DNA of 64,000 nucleotides from Clostridia bacterium (GCA_003249555.1 QKIQ01000044.1:1-64000), one strand, 5' to 3'. Positions 48,805 to 58,272 are shown, numbered from the stretch's first letter. Program-made: numbers and translations. Notes: generated by a model from the sequence alone, not told the origin.

Positions 48805-49866
48805 ATGAGCGAGAATAAGGGCATCGGATTTTTTGAAAAATACTTAAGCATATGGGTGATTCTTTGCATGGGTATGGGGATTGTGATTGGACTTTGGGCG
48901 CCGGTGATTCCCAATTTTCTGGGTCAATTTGAGTATTATAATGTGTCTATCCCCGTGGCCATACTCATATGGCTCATGATTTACCCGATGATGCTCAAGG
49001 TGGATTTCGCAAGTATCAAAAACGTCGGCAAAACCCCCAAGGGGCTTGTGGTCACATGGGTTACCAACTGGTTGATTAAGCCGTTTACCATGTTTGGGCT
49101 GTCTTATCTTTTCTTCTTTATCATCTTTGGCTCGGTGATACCGCAAGAGACAGCGAAAGACTATCTGGCAGGGGCGATTCTGCTGGGCGCGGCGCCTTGC
49201 ACCGCCATGGTTTTTGTCTGGAGTCATCTGACAAAGGGCAACCCTGCGCACACGCTTGTGCAGGTGGCCACCAACGATTTGATCATTCTTCCGGCGTTTG
49301 CGCCCATTGTTGGTCTCCTGTTTGCGTGGGGCGGCATCGGCGTTCAGGGCGTCGGTGTTCCGTGGGGAACACTGTTCTTATCAGTCGCGCTGTTTGTGGT
49401 TATTCCGCTGACTGCGGGATGGCTGACGCGCAGCATGCTGACGAAAAGCAAGGGAAAAACGTATTTTGAGAGGAAATTTATTCCCAAGTTTAATAATGTG
49501 ACGGTCATCGGTTTGCTGCTGACTTTGGTCATCATATTCTCGTTCCAAGGCAGAAAGATTGTGGAGCAGCCTGCGGATATTCTGCTTATAGCCGTGCCGC
49601 TGATTATACAGACGTTCCTGATATTCTTTATCGCGTATTTCTGGGGAAAGGCATGGAAGCTGCCGCACGACATTGCAGCGCCCGGCGCAATGATCGGAGC
49701 GAGCAATTTCTTTGAGCTGGCTGTGGCTGTGGCAATTTCGGTATTCGGTTTGCAATCACCCGCTGCTTTGGCGACGATCGTGGGCGTTTTGGTGGAAGTC
49801 CCTGTGATGCTCACACTGGTCAGCATCGCGAACAGAACACGGCACTGGTTTCCGGCGGGGAACTAA
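48805..49866 (+). CDS. acr3: ACR3-type arsenite efflux permease
   Basis: 353 residues, ten transmembrane helices. [51 protein letters not shown] (with the conserved Cys of the pathway) and [19 protein letters not shown] are ACR3 signatures. It expels arsenite formed by ArsC. Many genomes label it ArsB, but it belongs to the unrelated ACR3/BASS fold. Confidence 0.93.
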   Translation: MSENKGIGFFEKYLSIWVILCMGMGIVIGLWAPVIPNFLGQFEYYNVSIPVAILIWLMIYPMMLKVDFASIKNVGKTPKGLVVTWVTNWLIKPFTMFGLSYLFFFIIFGSVIPQETAKDYLAGAILLGAAPCTAMVFVWSHLTKGNPAHTLVQVATNDLIILPAFAPIVGLLFAWGGIGVQGVGVPWGTLFLSVALFVVIPLTAGWLTRSMLTKSKGKTYFERKFIPKFNNVTVIGLLLTLVIIFSFQGRKIVEQPADILLIAVPLIIQTFLIFFIAYFWGKAWKLPHDIAAPGAMIGASNFFELAVAVAISVFGLQSPAALATIVGVLVEVPVMLTLVSIANRTRHWFPAGN

Positions 49867-49899
49867 TATAACAACTTGTGACTATTTAGGAGGCATAAA

Positions 49900-50904
49900 A
49901 TGACGATATTTCAATGGCTAAATGATCAGCTGCTAAAAATGCAGTGGCTTAGCGATTTAATAAATTGGCTTGTGCAAGACGTATTTGGTCTGAATACGGC
50001 TGAACGTGTGGGCGGTAGTATTCATTTCTTCTTGTACGATACAGTGAAGATATTTATACTGCTGTCTGTGCTGATTTTTGTGATTTCATATATACAAAGC
50101 CACTTTCCGCCTGAACGCACACGCAGGATAATGGGACGTTTCCACGGCATTGGAGCGAACACGATAGGAGCACTTTTGGGAACAGTGACGCCGTTTTGCT
50201 CATGCTCATCCATACCTTTGTTTATCGGCTTCACAAGTGCGGGATTGCCGATCGGTGTGACATTCTCATTTTTAATATCTTCGCCGCTGGTGGATTTGGC
50301 GTCCGTGCTCCTGCTGGCCAGCATATTCAACTGGAAGATTGCGATTGCGTATGTGGTTGTGGGTATCATTTTGGCTGTGATTGGCGGTACGCTGATCAGC
50401 AAGATGAAGCTGGAGAAATATGTGGAGCCGTTTGTCTTTAAAAACAAAGCAGCCGAGATAGATGCTCCCGAAATGACACGGCACGACAGAATAATATATG
50501 CCAAGGATCAAGTGATTGCAATTATTAAAAAGGTGTGGCTGTACATACTGATCGGCGTGGGTATTGGCGCGGCCATTCACAACTGGATACCGCAGGATAT
50601 TATATTGGCCGTACTGGGCGGCGAAAATCCGTTCTCGGTGCTTATCGCCACAGTGGTGGGGGTGCCGATGTATGCGGATATATTCGGCACGCTGCCTATC
50701 GCGGAGGCTCTTGTGCTCAAAGGCGTGGGTATCGGCACGGTACTGTCGTTTATGATGGCGGTGACCGCGCTTTCTCTGCCTTCTATGATACTGCTGAAAA
50801 AAGTGGTTAAAACAAAGCTGCTGCTGATTTTTGCGGGCATCGTTGTAGTCGGTATATTAATCATCGGCTATGCGTTCAACGCGTTTGGATTCTGGCTGAT
50901 GTAG
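49900..50904 (+). CDS. Permease of the DUF318 / ArsP-like family
   Basis: 334 residues with eight to ten helices. TVTPFCSCSSIPLFIGFTSAGLPIGVTFSFLISSPLVD is the family signature, including the Cys-Ser-Cys-Ser that in ArsP exports trivalent methylated or aromatic arsenicals. GVPMYADIFGTLPIAEALVLKGVGIGTVLSFMMAVTALSLPS is the second half. Its place between acr3 and arsC supports a role in metalloid export, perhaps of organoarsenicals. Confidence 0.85.
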   Translation: MTIFQWLNDQLLKMQWLSDLINWLVQDVFGLNTAERVGGSIHFFLYDTVKIFILLSVLIFVISYIQSHFPPERTRRIMGRFHGIGANTIGALLGTVTPFCSCSSIPLFIGFTSAGLPIGVTFSFLISSPLVDLASVLLLASIFNWKIAIAYVVVGIILAVIGGTLISKMKLEKYVEPFVFKNKAAEIDAPEMTRHDRIIYAKDQVIAIIKKVWLYILIGVGIGAAIHNWIPQDIILAVLGGENPFSVLIATVVGVPMYADIFGTLPIAEALVLKGVGIGTVLSFMMAVTALSLPSMILLKKVVKTKLLLIFAGIVVVGILIIGYAFNAFGFWLM

Positions 50905-50924
50905 GTTGAATAGGAGGAAAACAA

Positions 50925-51347
50925 ATGATAAAACCCAAAGTGGCGTTTGTATGTGTTCATAATTCGTGCCGGTCGCAGATGGCGGAAGCGATATCCAAGC
51001 TGAAAGCATCGGATGTTTTTGAGGCTTATTCGGCGGGGACCGAGACCAAGCCGCAGATCAATCAGGATGCGGTGGCTGTCATCAAAGAGCTGTATGGCGT
51101 CGATATGAACGAAACGCAAAGATCGAAACTGCTGGCGGACATCCCGCCGGTGGACGTGGTGATTACAATGGGGTGTAACGTGAGCTGTCCGTATCTGCCG
51201 TGCAGGCATCGTGAGGATTGGGGACTGGACGACCCGACAGGAAAGCCCAAGGAAGAGTTTGTGATGACGGCAAAGACCATTGAGCAAAAAGTCATGGCTT
51301 TAAAGGAAAAGATACATGATTTATTAAAGGGGGAGCAAAATGTCTAA
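50925..51347 (+). CDS. arsC: Arsenate reductase (low-molecular-weight phosphatase type)
   Basis: 140 residues. CVHNSCRSQMAEA is the CX5R P-loop. TMGCNVSCPYLPCRHREDWGLDDP carries further Cys residues and the Asp-Pro acid loop. It reduces arsenate to arsenite, with electrons from thioredoxin or the small redox protein encoded two genes later. It overlaps the next gene by eight bases. Confidence 0.92.
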   Translation: MIKPKVAFVCVHNSCRSQMAEAISKLKASDVFEAYSAGTETKPQINQDAVAVIKELYGVDMNETQRSKLLADIPPVDVVITMGCNVSCPYLPCRHREDWGLDDPTGKPKEEFVMTAKTIEQKVMALKEKIHDLLKGEQNV

Positions 51348-51606
51348 AACTTGGTATCCGTTGATAAACGGTGAATTATGCACCGAGTGCGGAATATGTG
51401 TCGATAAATGCACACATGGGGTTTACGACAAGGAAAAAGCGCCGAGACCCGTCGTGACATATATTGAAGGCTGTGTCCAAGGGTGTACCGGCTGCGGCAG
51501 TCTTTGTCCAAACGGCGCCATCACGTACTTTGGCGACGCGTCCCAAACCGGCTGTGGTGATGGCTGCTGCTGCGAAGGCGGGTGCAATTGCACAGAAACG
51601 GTTTAG
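51340..51606 (+). CDS. Small ferredoxin-like protein with Cys-rich tail
   Basis: 88 residues. Two clusters are implied by CTECGICVDKCTHG and CVQGCTGCGSLCPNG. The tail CGDGCCCEGGCNC then adds seven Cys. Could be an electron carrier for arsenic redox chemistry or a metalloid-binding chaperone. Translationally coupled with arsC. Confidence 0.82.
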   Translation: MSKTWYPLINGELCTECGICVDKCTHGVYDKEKAPRPVVTYIEGCVQGCTGCGSLCPNGAITYFGDASQTGCGDGCCCEGGCNCTETV

Positions 51607-51654
51607 GCGGCATTAGAACAACTATTTCAGTATTATAGAAAGGAAACGACATTT

Positions 51655-51894
51655 ATGGAAATAAAAGTGTTAGGCGGAGGATGTGCGTCCTGCGAGAAAC
51701 TGCATAAGTTTGTACAGGATGCAGTGAAGGAACTCAATATAGAAGCGCAGATACTTTATATCACAGACATGTGCGAAATTATGCAGGCGGGGATTATGAG
51801 TACACCAGCGCTGATGGTGAACGGAAAAGTCAAGACAATGGGCCGTGTGCCAAAACCCAAGGAAATTAAGAAAATCATCGCGGACGAAGCATAA
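51655..51894 (+). CDS. Small redox-active disulfide (thioredoxin-fold) protein
   Basis: 79 residues. KVLGGGCASCEKLHKFV has a CxxC, and IMQAGIMSTPALMVNGKVKTMGRVPKPKEI is the cis-Pro region and end of the MTH895-like mini-thioredoxin family ('redox-active disulfide protein 2'). These are often encoded beside DUF318 permeases and ArsC and are likely electron donors. AGAAAGGAAACG precedes the ATG. Confidence 0.88.
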   Translation: MEIKVLGGGCASCEKLHKFVQDAVKELNIEAQILYITDMCEIMQAGIMSTPALMVNGKVKTMGRVPKPKEIKKIIADEA

Positions 51895-51917
51895 ACGTTT
51901 TTGGGAGGCTTGAAGTT

Positions 51918-52376
51918 TTGAAAACGCTGAACGTAGAATACAGGCACCTTGACGTGCAGGGTGAGACGTGTGACCGCTGCTATGATACAGGAGAGAATCT
52001 CGCAAACGAAATCAAAAGACTCAAAAGAGCCTTGGCACCGAAGGGGATTGAAATTGTGATGACAGAGACCAAGCTGGACGACAGCCAGATTTCTCAATCA
52101 AATCAAATCCTGTTCAACGGTATGTCGATAGAGGATATTCTTGATATAAAGGTGTCCGAAAATGAGTGCGAGTCGTGTTCAGCCTTGCTGGGAAAGAAAA
52201 CCTATTGCCGAACTGTTATTTATGACGGCAGCGAATACGAAGATATTCCCGCGAAAGCCATCCGCAAAGCGGCGTACAAAGTGCTGGGCTTAGAAGAAGC
52301 GTCAGCTAATGCCGGTAATGCCGGCTGTTGCTGCGGGGGCAATAGCAATTGCTGCAGTGGTAAAAAAAAATCATAG
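51918..52376 (+). CDS. DUF2703 protein with Cys-rich tail
   Basis: 152 residues from TTG 51918 (GGGAGG upstream). LDVQGETCDRCYDTGENL and ENECESCSALLGKKTYCRTVIYDG hold paired Cys, and the end AGCCCGGNSNCCSG adds five more. DUF2703 proteins are found in arsenic and mercury loci; the function is not settled, metal(loid) binding is likely. Last gene of the operon, followed by a terminator. Confidence 0.82.
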   Translation: MKTLNVEYRHLDVQGETCDRCYDTGENLANEIKRLKRALAPKGIEIVMTETKLDDSQISQSNQILFNGMSIEDILDIKVSENECESCSALLGKKTYCRTVIYDGSEYEDIPAKAIRKAAYKVLGLEEASANAGNAGCCCGGNSNCCSGKKKS

Positions 52377-52405
52377 AATATCGTCAGTAACATATTGCAT
52401 TAGGC

Positions 52406-52430
52406 CGTCTGATTTCAGGCGGCTTTTTCA
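52406..52430 (+). terminator. Terminator of the arsenic operon
   Basis: GCCGTCTG (52406-52413), loop ATTT, CAGGCGGC (52418-52425), then TTTTT. Confidence 0.9.
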
Positions 52431-52577
52431 ATTCGCTTTATATCCGCTCTTATCCCGAATCGGTATTGGCGCGTAAGCACTGTTCATATATTTCATGAAT
52501 ATATTGGTGTTAAGCAGCTAGTTGAGCAAAAGACAGCAGATGGTTTGCTGTTTCACAGACAGAAGGGGTAAGGCTTG

Positions 52578-53897
52578 ATGAATAAGATAACAGTCATTGG
52601 TTCAGGGTATGTCGGTCTTGTCGCGGGAGCATGTCTGGCTGATATGGGCAATACAGTGATATGTGCAGACAGTGACAAATATAAAATAAAACTGTTAAAT
52701 AAAGGGAATATTCCCATATACGAAAATGGGCTGGAGAATAAGGTAAGACAGAACGTCCAAGAAAGCAGGCTTTCGTTCACGTGCAATTCGGAAGAAGCGG
52801 TATCGAAAAGCAGCATTATATTTATTGCAGTGGGTACGCCTTCTTTGGAGGACGGCAGCGCTGATATTAAGCATGTAATGCGCGTGAGTCAGGATATCGG
52901 GCAGCATATGGATGGGTATAAGCTCATTGTGATCAAATCCACCGTTCCGGTAGGGACAGGGCGAAAAGTCAAAGAGACCATCAGCCGAATACTGAAAGAG
53001 CGGGGGCGTCACGATTCGTTTGACATTGTATCGAATCCTGAGTTTTTGCGTGAAGGGTCAGCCGTCTATGATTTTATGAATCCTGATCGTATCGTTGTTG
53101 GCGTTGAATCGTTACGGGCGGAAGCGTTAATGACGCAGATTTACGATCAAATGGACAAGAACATTCCGCTTATTTTTACAAGCATCGAGACAGCGGAGCT
53201 GATTAAATACGCGTCAAACGCTTTTTTGGCGATGAAAATCACATTCATTAATGAAATGGCGAGGGTTTGTGAAAAGGTCGGTGCGGATGTTAGTCAGCTG
53301 GCTTTGGGTATCGGAATGGATAAGCGAATCGGTGCTGATTTTCTCGAGCCGGGGCCAGGATACGGCGGCAGCTGTTTTCCGAAGGATACGAGAGCCATCG
53401 TGAAATTGGGAAAGGAACATGGCGTTGCCCTTTCGTTGGTTCAGCAAACAATTGATGCGAACGAAAGGCAAAAGCTTTGGGTGGTGGATAAGATGACAAC
53501 GGTGTTGGGTTGTCTTGAGGGCAAAACCATCGGTATTCTCGGCATCACCTATAAAGCGCAAACAGATGATATGAGGGAAGCGCCCGCGCTGACGATTTTG
53601 GAGAAACTTGCAAAAAGCGGCGCACGGCTTAGAATATTCGATCCTCAGGGGGGGAAGGAAGGAAAGTGGAGGCTTCAGTCGATTGCGGACAGCATTGAGT
53701 TTTGTGCGAGTGAATACGATGCGGTAAGTGCGGCGGATGCATTGGTTGTTCTCACGGACTGGGTTCAGTTTAAGTCGATGGATCTCGCTAAAGTATACGA
53801 GATTATGAAATCACCGGTTTTTTTTGATTTTCGAAATATGTTTGAGCGCAAGTACATTGAACAAAATGGATTTGCTTATGTGGGAATCGGTAGATGA
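52578..53897 (+). CDS. ugd: UDP-glucose 6-dehydrogenase
   Basis: 439 residues from ATG 52578. Rossmann start ITVIGSGYVGLVAGACLADMG, KSTVPVGTG, NPEFLREGSAVYDFMNPDRIVVG, catalytic Cys in GPGYGGSCFPKDT, and the C-terminal TYKAQTDDMREAPALTI. It oxidises UDP-glucose to UDP-glucuronate with NAD. Followed by spore-coat genes and, at 59484, a nucleotide-sugar epimerase; this recalls the ytcABC/cotS region of Bacillus subtilis, so a coat polysaccharide is the likely sink. Confidence 0.93.
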   Translation: MNKITVIGSGYVGLVAGACLADMGNTVICADSDKYKIKLLNKGNIPIYENGLENKVRQNVQESRLSFTCNSEEAVSKSSIIFIAVGTPSLEDGSADIKHVMRVSQDIGQHMDGYKLIVIKSTVPVGTGRKVKETISRILKERGRHDSFDIVSNPEFLREGSAVYDFMNPDRIVVGVESLRAEALMTQIYDQMDKNIPLIFTSIETAELIKYASNAFLAMKITFINEMARVCEKVGADVSQLALGIGMDKRIGADFLEPGPGYGGSCFPKDTRAIVKLGKEHGVALSLVQQTIDANERQKLWVVDKMTTVLGCLEGKTIGILGITYKAQTDDMREAPALTILEKLAKSGARLRIFDPQGGKEGKWRLQSIADSIEFCASEYDAVSAADALVVLTDWVQFKSMDLAKVYEIMKSPVFFDFRNMFERKYIEQNGFAYVGIGR

Positions 53898-53951
53898 ACC
53901 CATGCCATTTTCGTTTGTTTCGTGGTCACATGTGTTTTGGTGATGAATATA

Positions 53952-53965
53952 ATGTTATATAACAT
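53952..53965. promoter_or_regulatory. Perfect palindrome ATGTTATATAACAT before the amphi-Trp gene
   Basis: A 14-base palindrome 30 bases before the ATG at 53996. It could be an operator or a developmental promoter part; no sigma-A promoter is clear here. Confidence 0.4.
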
Positions 53966-53995
53966 AACCAAATATTGAAAGGATGGAAATATAAT

Positions 53996-54250
53996 ATGAA
54001 ATATCAGGATAAATATGTGGGCTCTCAAGAGGAGATTTATGATTTATTAAAGGATCTGCCGAGGAAATTTATGCAGAACAGTGTTGAGGTTGAGTCGGAA
54101 AAGGTCACGATTCCATCAGATAAAGAACTGACGTATAAGCTTAAGTTTGAGGAAGATGAATACGACGGCGCATTCGCGGTTAAAGTGACATGGGTAAACG
54201 CTGAGGAGCTCGAAGAGAAAGAAGAGGAAGAGATGGAGGAAGAAGAGTAA
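53996..54250 (+). CDS. Amphi-Trp domain protein
   Basis: 84 residues from ATG 53996 (AAAGGATGG upstream). YQDKYVGSQEEIYDLLKDL, VTIPSDKELTYKLKFEEDEYDGAFAVKVTWVN, and a run of Glu at the end (EEKEEEEMEEEE). The beta-hairpin with a closing Trp fits the amphi-Trp family, small acidic proteins of unknown role. Its place among coat genes suggests a spore function, but this is only context. Confidence 0.65.
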   Translation: MKYQDKYVGSQEEIYDLLKDLPRKFMQNSVEVESEKVTIPSDKELTYKLKFEEDEYDGAFAVKVTWVNAEELEEKEEEEMEEEE

Positions 54251-54280
54251 CGCTGCTGGATTCATGTGGCATAATCGTTG

Positions 54281-54308
54281 CCCGGTAAAGGGTTTGAACT
54301 TTGCCGGG
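54281..54308 (+). terminator. Hairpin between the amphi-Trp and first CotE-like genes
   Basis: CCCGGTAAAG (54281-54290) pairs with CTTTGCCGGG (54299-54308). There is no U-tract, so it may be a processing or mRNA-stability hairpin rather than a terminator. Confidence 0.5.
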
Positions 54309-54339
54309 TATAACCCTCATTAGATTGGAGGCAGGTCAT

Positions 54340-54813
54340 TTGGAAGAGAGCAGGAGAATTATTGCCGATGCCGTGTACGGTAAAAAAACACAGGCATTTC
54401 GCAAAATCATACGCGTGACAGCCGATGAAGAGCAAAAAAGTACTGAAATTTTAGGCTGCCGCGTTTGCGGAGCCAAGGTGTTGGGTTCTTGCATTGAAGT
54501 AGATAATGGAGCCGGTAAAAAAGTAAAAGCAAAAGTCAATTTCGATATACATATTTGGTACCGGACAGAAAGCGACACCAAGGTCGCCAAATTGAGCGCA
54601 GAATTCTTTGAGCATATTGAGGTTGCCAAACAAGGCGCAGAGACCTTCAGCCATGAAAAGGCGGATGTCTGGATCAAAGAGAATCCAAAATGTCTGGAGC
54701 CCATAGTCATTGGAAACCCGGAAGGGAATCAGTTTGCCGTTGAGATGGAATATGCGCTCGAAGCGGAGGTTATCGGCGAAGGGGCGCTGAGCGTGAAGGT
54801 GTTTGATACATAG
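54340..54813 (+). CDS. CotE-like spore coat protein 1
   Basis: 157 residues from TTG 54340 (TGGAGG eight bases upstream). The pattern SRRIIADAVYGKKTQAFRKIIRV, ILGCRVCGAKVLGS, VKAKVNFDIHIWYRTESDTKVAKL and KCLEPIVIG matches Bacillus CotE, the scaffold that recruits the outer coat ('EIIxKAVxxKGRK', 'DINVWYSYADNTK', 'PNCLEV'). One of three paralogues in this 5-kb cluster. It would act in the mother cell during sporulation. Confidence 0.85.
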   Translation: MEESRRIIADAVYGKKTQAFRKIIRVTADEEQKSTEILGCRVCGAKVLGSCIEVDNGAGKKVKAKVNFDIHIWYRTESDTKVAKLSAEFFEHIEVAKQGAETFSHEKADVWIKENPKCLEPIVIGNPEGNQFAVEMEYALEAEVIGEGALSVKVFDT

Positions 54814-54830
54814 AGCATAAGCTCTTATGC

Positions 54831-54865
54831 AGGGGTGTTCTACATAGCTAGAGCATCCTTTTATT
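54831..54865 (+). terminator. Terminator after CotE-like gene 1
   Basis: AGGGGTGTTCT (54831-54841) pairs with AGAGCATCCTT (54850-54860) with G-T pairs, then TTATT. A second small hairpin GCATAAG/CTTATGC lies just before. Confidence 0.75.
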
Positions 54866-54888
54866 ATAGTGAGGACAAGGAGGCATAA

Positions 54889-55929
54889 ATGATAAGGTGT
54901 TTAAACGACGAACCCCTAAGCGAAGTGCTTAATAAATACCCATATACAGTTAAGGGGATTCGGATGGAGTCATATAAAAAGAAGAAAGGTGTCTGGTGGG
55001 TAGACACCACAAAAGGCATGAAGGTTCTGAAAAAACATCCCAATTCGGAGTCGATGCTTGTTTTTTTACTGGCGGCAGTTTCTCATCTTCAGGATAAAGG
55101 CATTCATATTCCCACAGTCAACAAAACGAGCGACGACGCATCTTATGTGAAAGTGGGTGAAAGCTGCTTTATCCTGATAGACGCCGTGGACGGTGTTAAT
55201 CCAAATTACAGAAAACCGGAGGAACTGGAGACGCTCGTTCGTGAGATGGCGCGCTTTCACCAGGCATCGGAAGGCTTTGTACCACCGGAGGGGTCTAAAG
55301 TGCGTCGGCATCTTGGCCATTGGCTGTCGGATGACAGCGATGAAATCGGCAGGCTAAAGGCTCTGCATGACGAAGAACAAAGCAAGACGAAGCATAGTGA
55401 GTTTGGCAAAATTATTCTTGAGGTGTTTCCTTCGTTTCTTGCGAGAATGGAAGACACAATATGCGGGTTAAGCAGCCCTGCATATTTCGCATGGGTGAAA
55501 AAAGTAGCCGTTGGCGGAGGCCTATGCCATCAGGATTTTGCAGCCGGGAATATCCTGCTGAATCCTTCAGGCAAGGTGTATATATTAGATACCGATTCGT
55601 TGACCATTGATATGCCAGCCCGTGACATTCGAAAGCTGCTAAATAAAGTGATGAAGAAAAACGGGATATGGGATTCTTCGCTGCTGCATCAAATCTTGAG
55701 CTGGTATCAGCAAGAAAACTCGTTGACTGCCGACGAATGGGCTGTCGTGAAAATGGATTTAAACTATCCGCATCTGTTTAACGGAATCATGGATAAATAT
55801 TACCGCCGAAGAGAAAAGGATTGGACTGAAGAAAAATATTTAAGCCGTTTAAAAGAGATGATTGCTGTAGAACAGTCCAAGAAAATTGTGTTAGATCAAT
55901 ACGAAGCGATCATAAATGAGTTTCGATAA
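54889..55929 (+). CDS. CotS-family spore coat protein 1 (kinase fold)
   Basis: 346 residues, CotS/YutH-like aminoglycoside-phosphotransferase fold. VWWVDTTKGMKVLKK holds the ATP-binding Lys, FILIDAVDGVNP the hinge, GGGLCHQDFAAGNILLN the catalytic loop with HxD, and YILDTDSLTIDMPARDIRKLLNKVM the metal Asp. Key residues are intact, so it may still be active. In Bacillus CotS and CotI are inner-to-outer coat proteins. AAGGAGG before the ATG. Confidence 0.88.
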   Translation: MIRCLNDEPLSEVLNKYPYTVKGIRMESYKKKKGVWWVDTTKGMKVLKKHPNSESMLVFLLAAVSHLQDKGIHIPTVNKTSDDASYVKVGESCFILIDAVDGVNPNYRKPEELETLVREMARFHQASEGFVPPEGSKVRRHLGHWLSDDSDEIGRLKALHDEEQSKTKHSEFGKIILEVFPSFLARMEDTICGLSSPAYFAWVKKVAVGGGLCHQDFAAGNILLNPSGKVYILDTDSLTIDMPARDIRKLLNKVMKKNGIWDSSLLHQILSWYQQENSLTADEWAVVKMDLNYPHLFNGIMDKYYRRREKDWTEEKYLSRLKEMIAVEQSKKIVLDQYEAIINEFR

Positions 55930-55950
55930 ATTTTAATGCAGGGGGAAAAG

Positions 55951-56970
55951 ATGATAGAAATTAAAATGAGCTTGGAGGATATTGCGCGTACGGTGCTCGC
56001 AGAATACGATGTCACTCCGGTTAAAATACAAATTATTCAGCAGGGCGGCATAAAGACCGTATGGAAGGTCATATCAAAAAATGGTGTGACATGTTTGAAA
56101 AGACTAAACAAATCGCTCGATAAAGCGTTATTTTCAGCAGAAGCGCAAAAGTATATAAAAGCAAACGGCGGGTTTGTACCCTGTATTATAGCGAATAGAG
56201 ATGGTGAGCTAATCACCAATTTTCATGATGAGCTTTTTGTTTTATATGAATGGGTGGAAGGCGCACAGCTTAAATTTCAAAACAAAGATGATTTTATGGC
56301 AGCCATGAAGGGGCTTGGTATATTCCATAAAAGTTCGAAAGGGTACAAACCGCCCAAGGATGCCAGAGTATCGACAAAGCTTGCAAAATGGCCGGATCAA
56401 TACCGCTCGATGCTTGGCAGGATGAATGAATGGAGAAAAATCTCGCAGCAAAAAGCAGGTGCTGCTGTTTATGACGCATACCTGAAATGGATAGATGAGA
56501 TATTGGCTTTGGGAGAAAAAGCAAGGGCGTATCTTGAAAGCTCTTCGTATCACGAATTGTCGTGTGCGGGTTCTTCATCGGTGGTGCTGTGTCATCAGGA
56601 TTATGGCAAGGGTAACGCGCTGCTGACGCCTGAGGGAGTCTGCGTGCTGGATTTGGACGGCGTCACATTTGAACTGCCGGCCAGAGACTTAAGAAAGATT
56701 ATTCTTAAAACGATGGAGAGCCAAGACGACTGGAACGAAGGGACAATGAAAAATATCATATCATGGTATGAGAAAGGAAATGCGCTGACCGGTAACGATA
56801 AAAAAATGATTTTTATTGACACCTTGTTTCCGCATGCCTTTTTCGGTAGTGTGAAAAATCAATTTCAAAAAAGCAAATCGGTCAATCCTTCAAGCATAGA
56901 GAAAATCGGACGTCTCGAGATGTCTAAGCTGAGCATATTGAGCAGACTCATAGAGGGGGGATACTGTTGA
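55951..56970 (+). CDS. CotS-family spore coat protein 2 (kinase fold)
   Basis: 339 residues from ATG 55951 (AGGGGGAAAAG upstream). Same fold as the preceding gene: KTVWKVISKNGVTCLKRL, FVLYEWVEGAQLK, VVLCHQDYGKGNALLTP and VCVLDLDGVTFELPARDLRKII. Intact catalytic His-x-Asp and metal Asp. It overlaps the glycosyltransferase start by four bases, as in the cotS/cotSA pair of Bacillus, so coat glycan and kinase-like proteins are produced together. Confidence 0.88.
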   Translation: MIEIKMSLEDIARTVLAEYDVTPVKIQIIQQGGIKTVWKVISKNGVTCLKRLNKSLDKALFSAEAQKYIKANGGFVPCIIANRDGELITNFHDELFVLYEWVEGAQLKFQNKDDFMAAMKGLGIFHKSSKGYKPPKDARVSTKLAKWPDQYRSMLGRMNEWRKISQQKAGAAVYDAYLKWIDEILALGEKARAYLESSSYHELSCAGSSSVVLCHQDYGKGNALLTPEGVCVLDLDGVTFELPARDLRKIILKTMESQDDWNEGTMKNIISWYEKGNALTGNDKKMIFIDTLFPHAFFGSVKNQFQKSKSVNPSSIEKIGRLEMSKLSILSRLIEGGYC

Positions 56971-58100
56971 AAATAGCGATGATCTGTACGGAAAAACTGC
57001 CGATACCTCCCGTTCGCGGCGGTGCTATTCAGCAGTATATTGATGCGGTTTTGCCATATATCCAAGAAAAGCATGATGTCACTGTGTTTTGTGTGGAAGA
57101 TCCCGTTTTGCCGAGGAAGGAAGATGACCGCCATGTTCATATTGTGCGGGTTAGCGGCCAGACAAAGCAGAATTATATTCATCATGTAATTGACCGTATG
57201 CAGGATGATTATGATTTGATACACGTCTTCAACCGGCCTAAGTGGGTGAATGAGATTGTCGAAGTGTTTCCGAATGCCGAAGTAAGCCTAAGCATACACA
57301 ATGAGATGTTTCTGCCGTCCAAGATATCTAGAGCTGACGGCGAGAAATGTATTCAAAAAGTCAAATTCATATCGACGGTCAGCAGGTTTGTTGCCGACGG
57401 AATAAAAAAACTGTATCCCGAGGCTTCGTCTAAGATCTACACTGTCTATTCCGGTGTGGATATTCATCGGTATCAGCCTGTATGGTCTGATGAAGCCGAC
57501 GCGATAAAGAATCAGCTTAAGGCCAAGTATGGCTTGGTGAATAAGAAAGTTGTGCTTTATGTCGGCAGACTAAGTCCCAAAAAAGGTGCCCATATTCTAC
57601 TGAAAGCGATAGGAAAAGTGCTGTTCACTCATCCGAATACGGCTCTTGTGATTGTCGGAAGCAAATGGTACGGTGAAAATCAGGAAGACAGTTATGTGCG
57701 GCAAGTCAAACAGATGTCGAAGGAACTGGGTACGGACATTATACTGACCGGTTTTCTTCCTCCAAAGGACGTTGTTTCTCATTATTATCTGGGAGATGTT
57801 TTTGTGTGCGCATCGCAATGGAGAGAGCCTTTGGCAAGGGTGCATTACGAGGCAATGGCAGCGGGGCTTCCCATTATCACCACCGACAAAGGAGGCAATG
57901 CGGAAGTGGTGAGAGGAGCCGGGAATGGCATTGTGATCAGTGAATATAACCAGCCTCAGGCTTTTGCGGATGCCATCACTTATTTGTTGGATCAGCCGTC
58001 TATTGCGTTGGAGATGGGCAAGGCTGGAAGAAATCTGGCAGAGGATAAATATTCATGGGAAAGGGTCGCTGCGGATCTGAACGGTTTATTCACCGTTTAA
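56967..58100 (+). CDS. GT4-family glycosyltransferase, CotSA-like
   Basis: 377 residues from TTG 56967 (AGAGGGGGG upstream). N-terminal MICTEKLPIPPVRGGAIQQY is the glycine loop of GT-B enzymes. VVLYVGRLSPKKGAHILLKAI opens the second domain; REPLARVHYEAMAAGLPIITTDKGGNAEVV is the E-x7-E retaining donor site. It transfers a sugar from a nucleotide donor, probably UDP-glucuronate or its epimer made by the flanking genes, in spore coat assembly. Confidence 0.9.
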   Translation: MKIAMICTEKLPIPPVRGGAIQQYIDAVLPYIQEKHDVTVFCVEDPVLPRKEDDRHVHIVRVSGQTKQNYIHHVIDRMQDDYDLIHVFNRPKWVNEIVEVFPNAEVSLSIHNEMFLPSKISRADGEKCIQKVKFISTVSRFVADGIKKLYPEASSKIYTVYSGVDIHRYQPVWSDEADAIKNQLKAKYGLVNKKVVLYVGRLSPKKGAHILLKAIGKVLFTHPNTALVIVGSKWYGENQEDSYVRQVKQMSKELGTDIILTGFLPPKDVVSHYYLGDVFVCASQWREPLARVHYEAMAAGLPIITTDKGGNAEVVRGAGNGIVISEYNQPQAFADAITYLLDQPSIALEMGKAGRNLAEDKYSWERVAADLNGLFTV

Positions 58101-58126
58101 TGCTATAAGATTTCGTAATAATACGA

Positions 58127-58163
58127 TGGGGACATATTCCTATACAGGGTGAGTCCCTTTTTT
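58127..58163 (+). terminator. Terminator of the cotS-glycosyltransferase operon
   Basis: GGGGAC (58128-58133) pairs with GTCCC (58152-58157), then TTTTTT. Confidence 0.65.
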
Positions 58164-58272
58164 ATGCGGAGATTTATGCAGCTGTCACATAAGTATGAAT
58201 GAAGAATAGTATATAACAGATAAATTATGAGGAAAAATGTGCTGAAAAATCAATATCGAAGGGGGATTTTTG

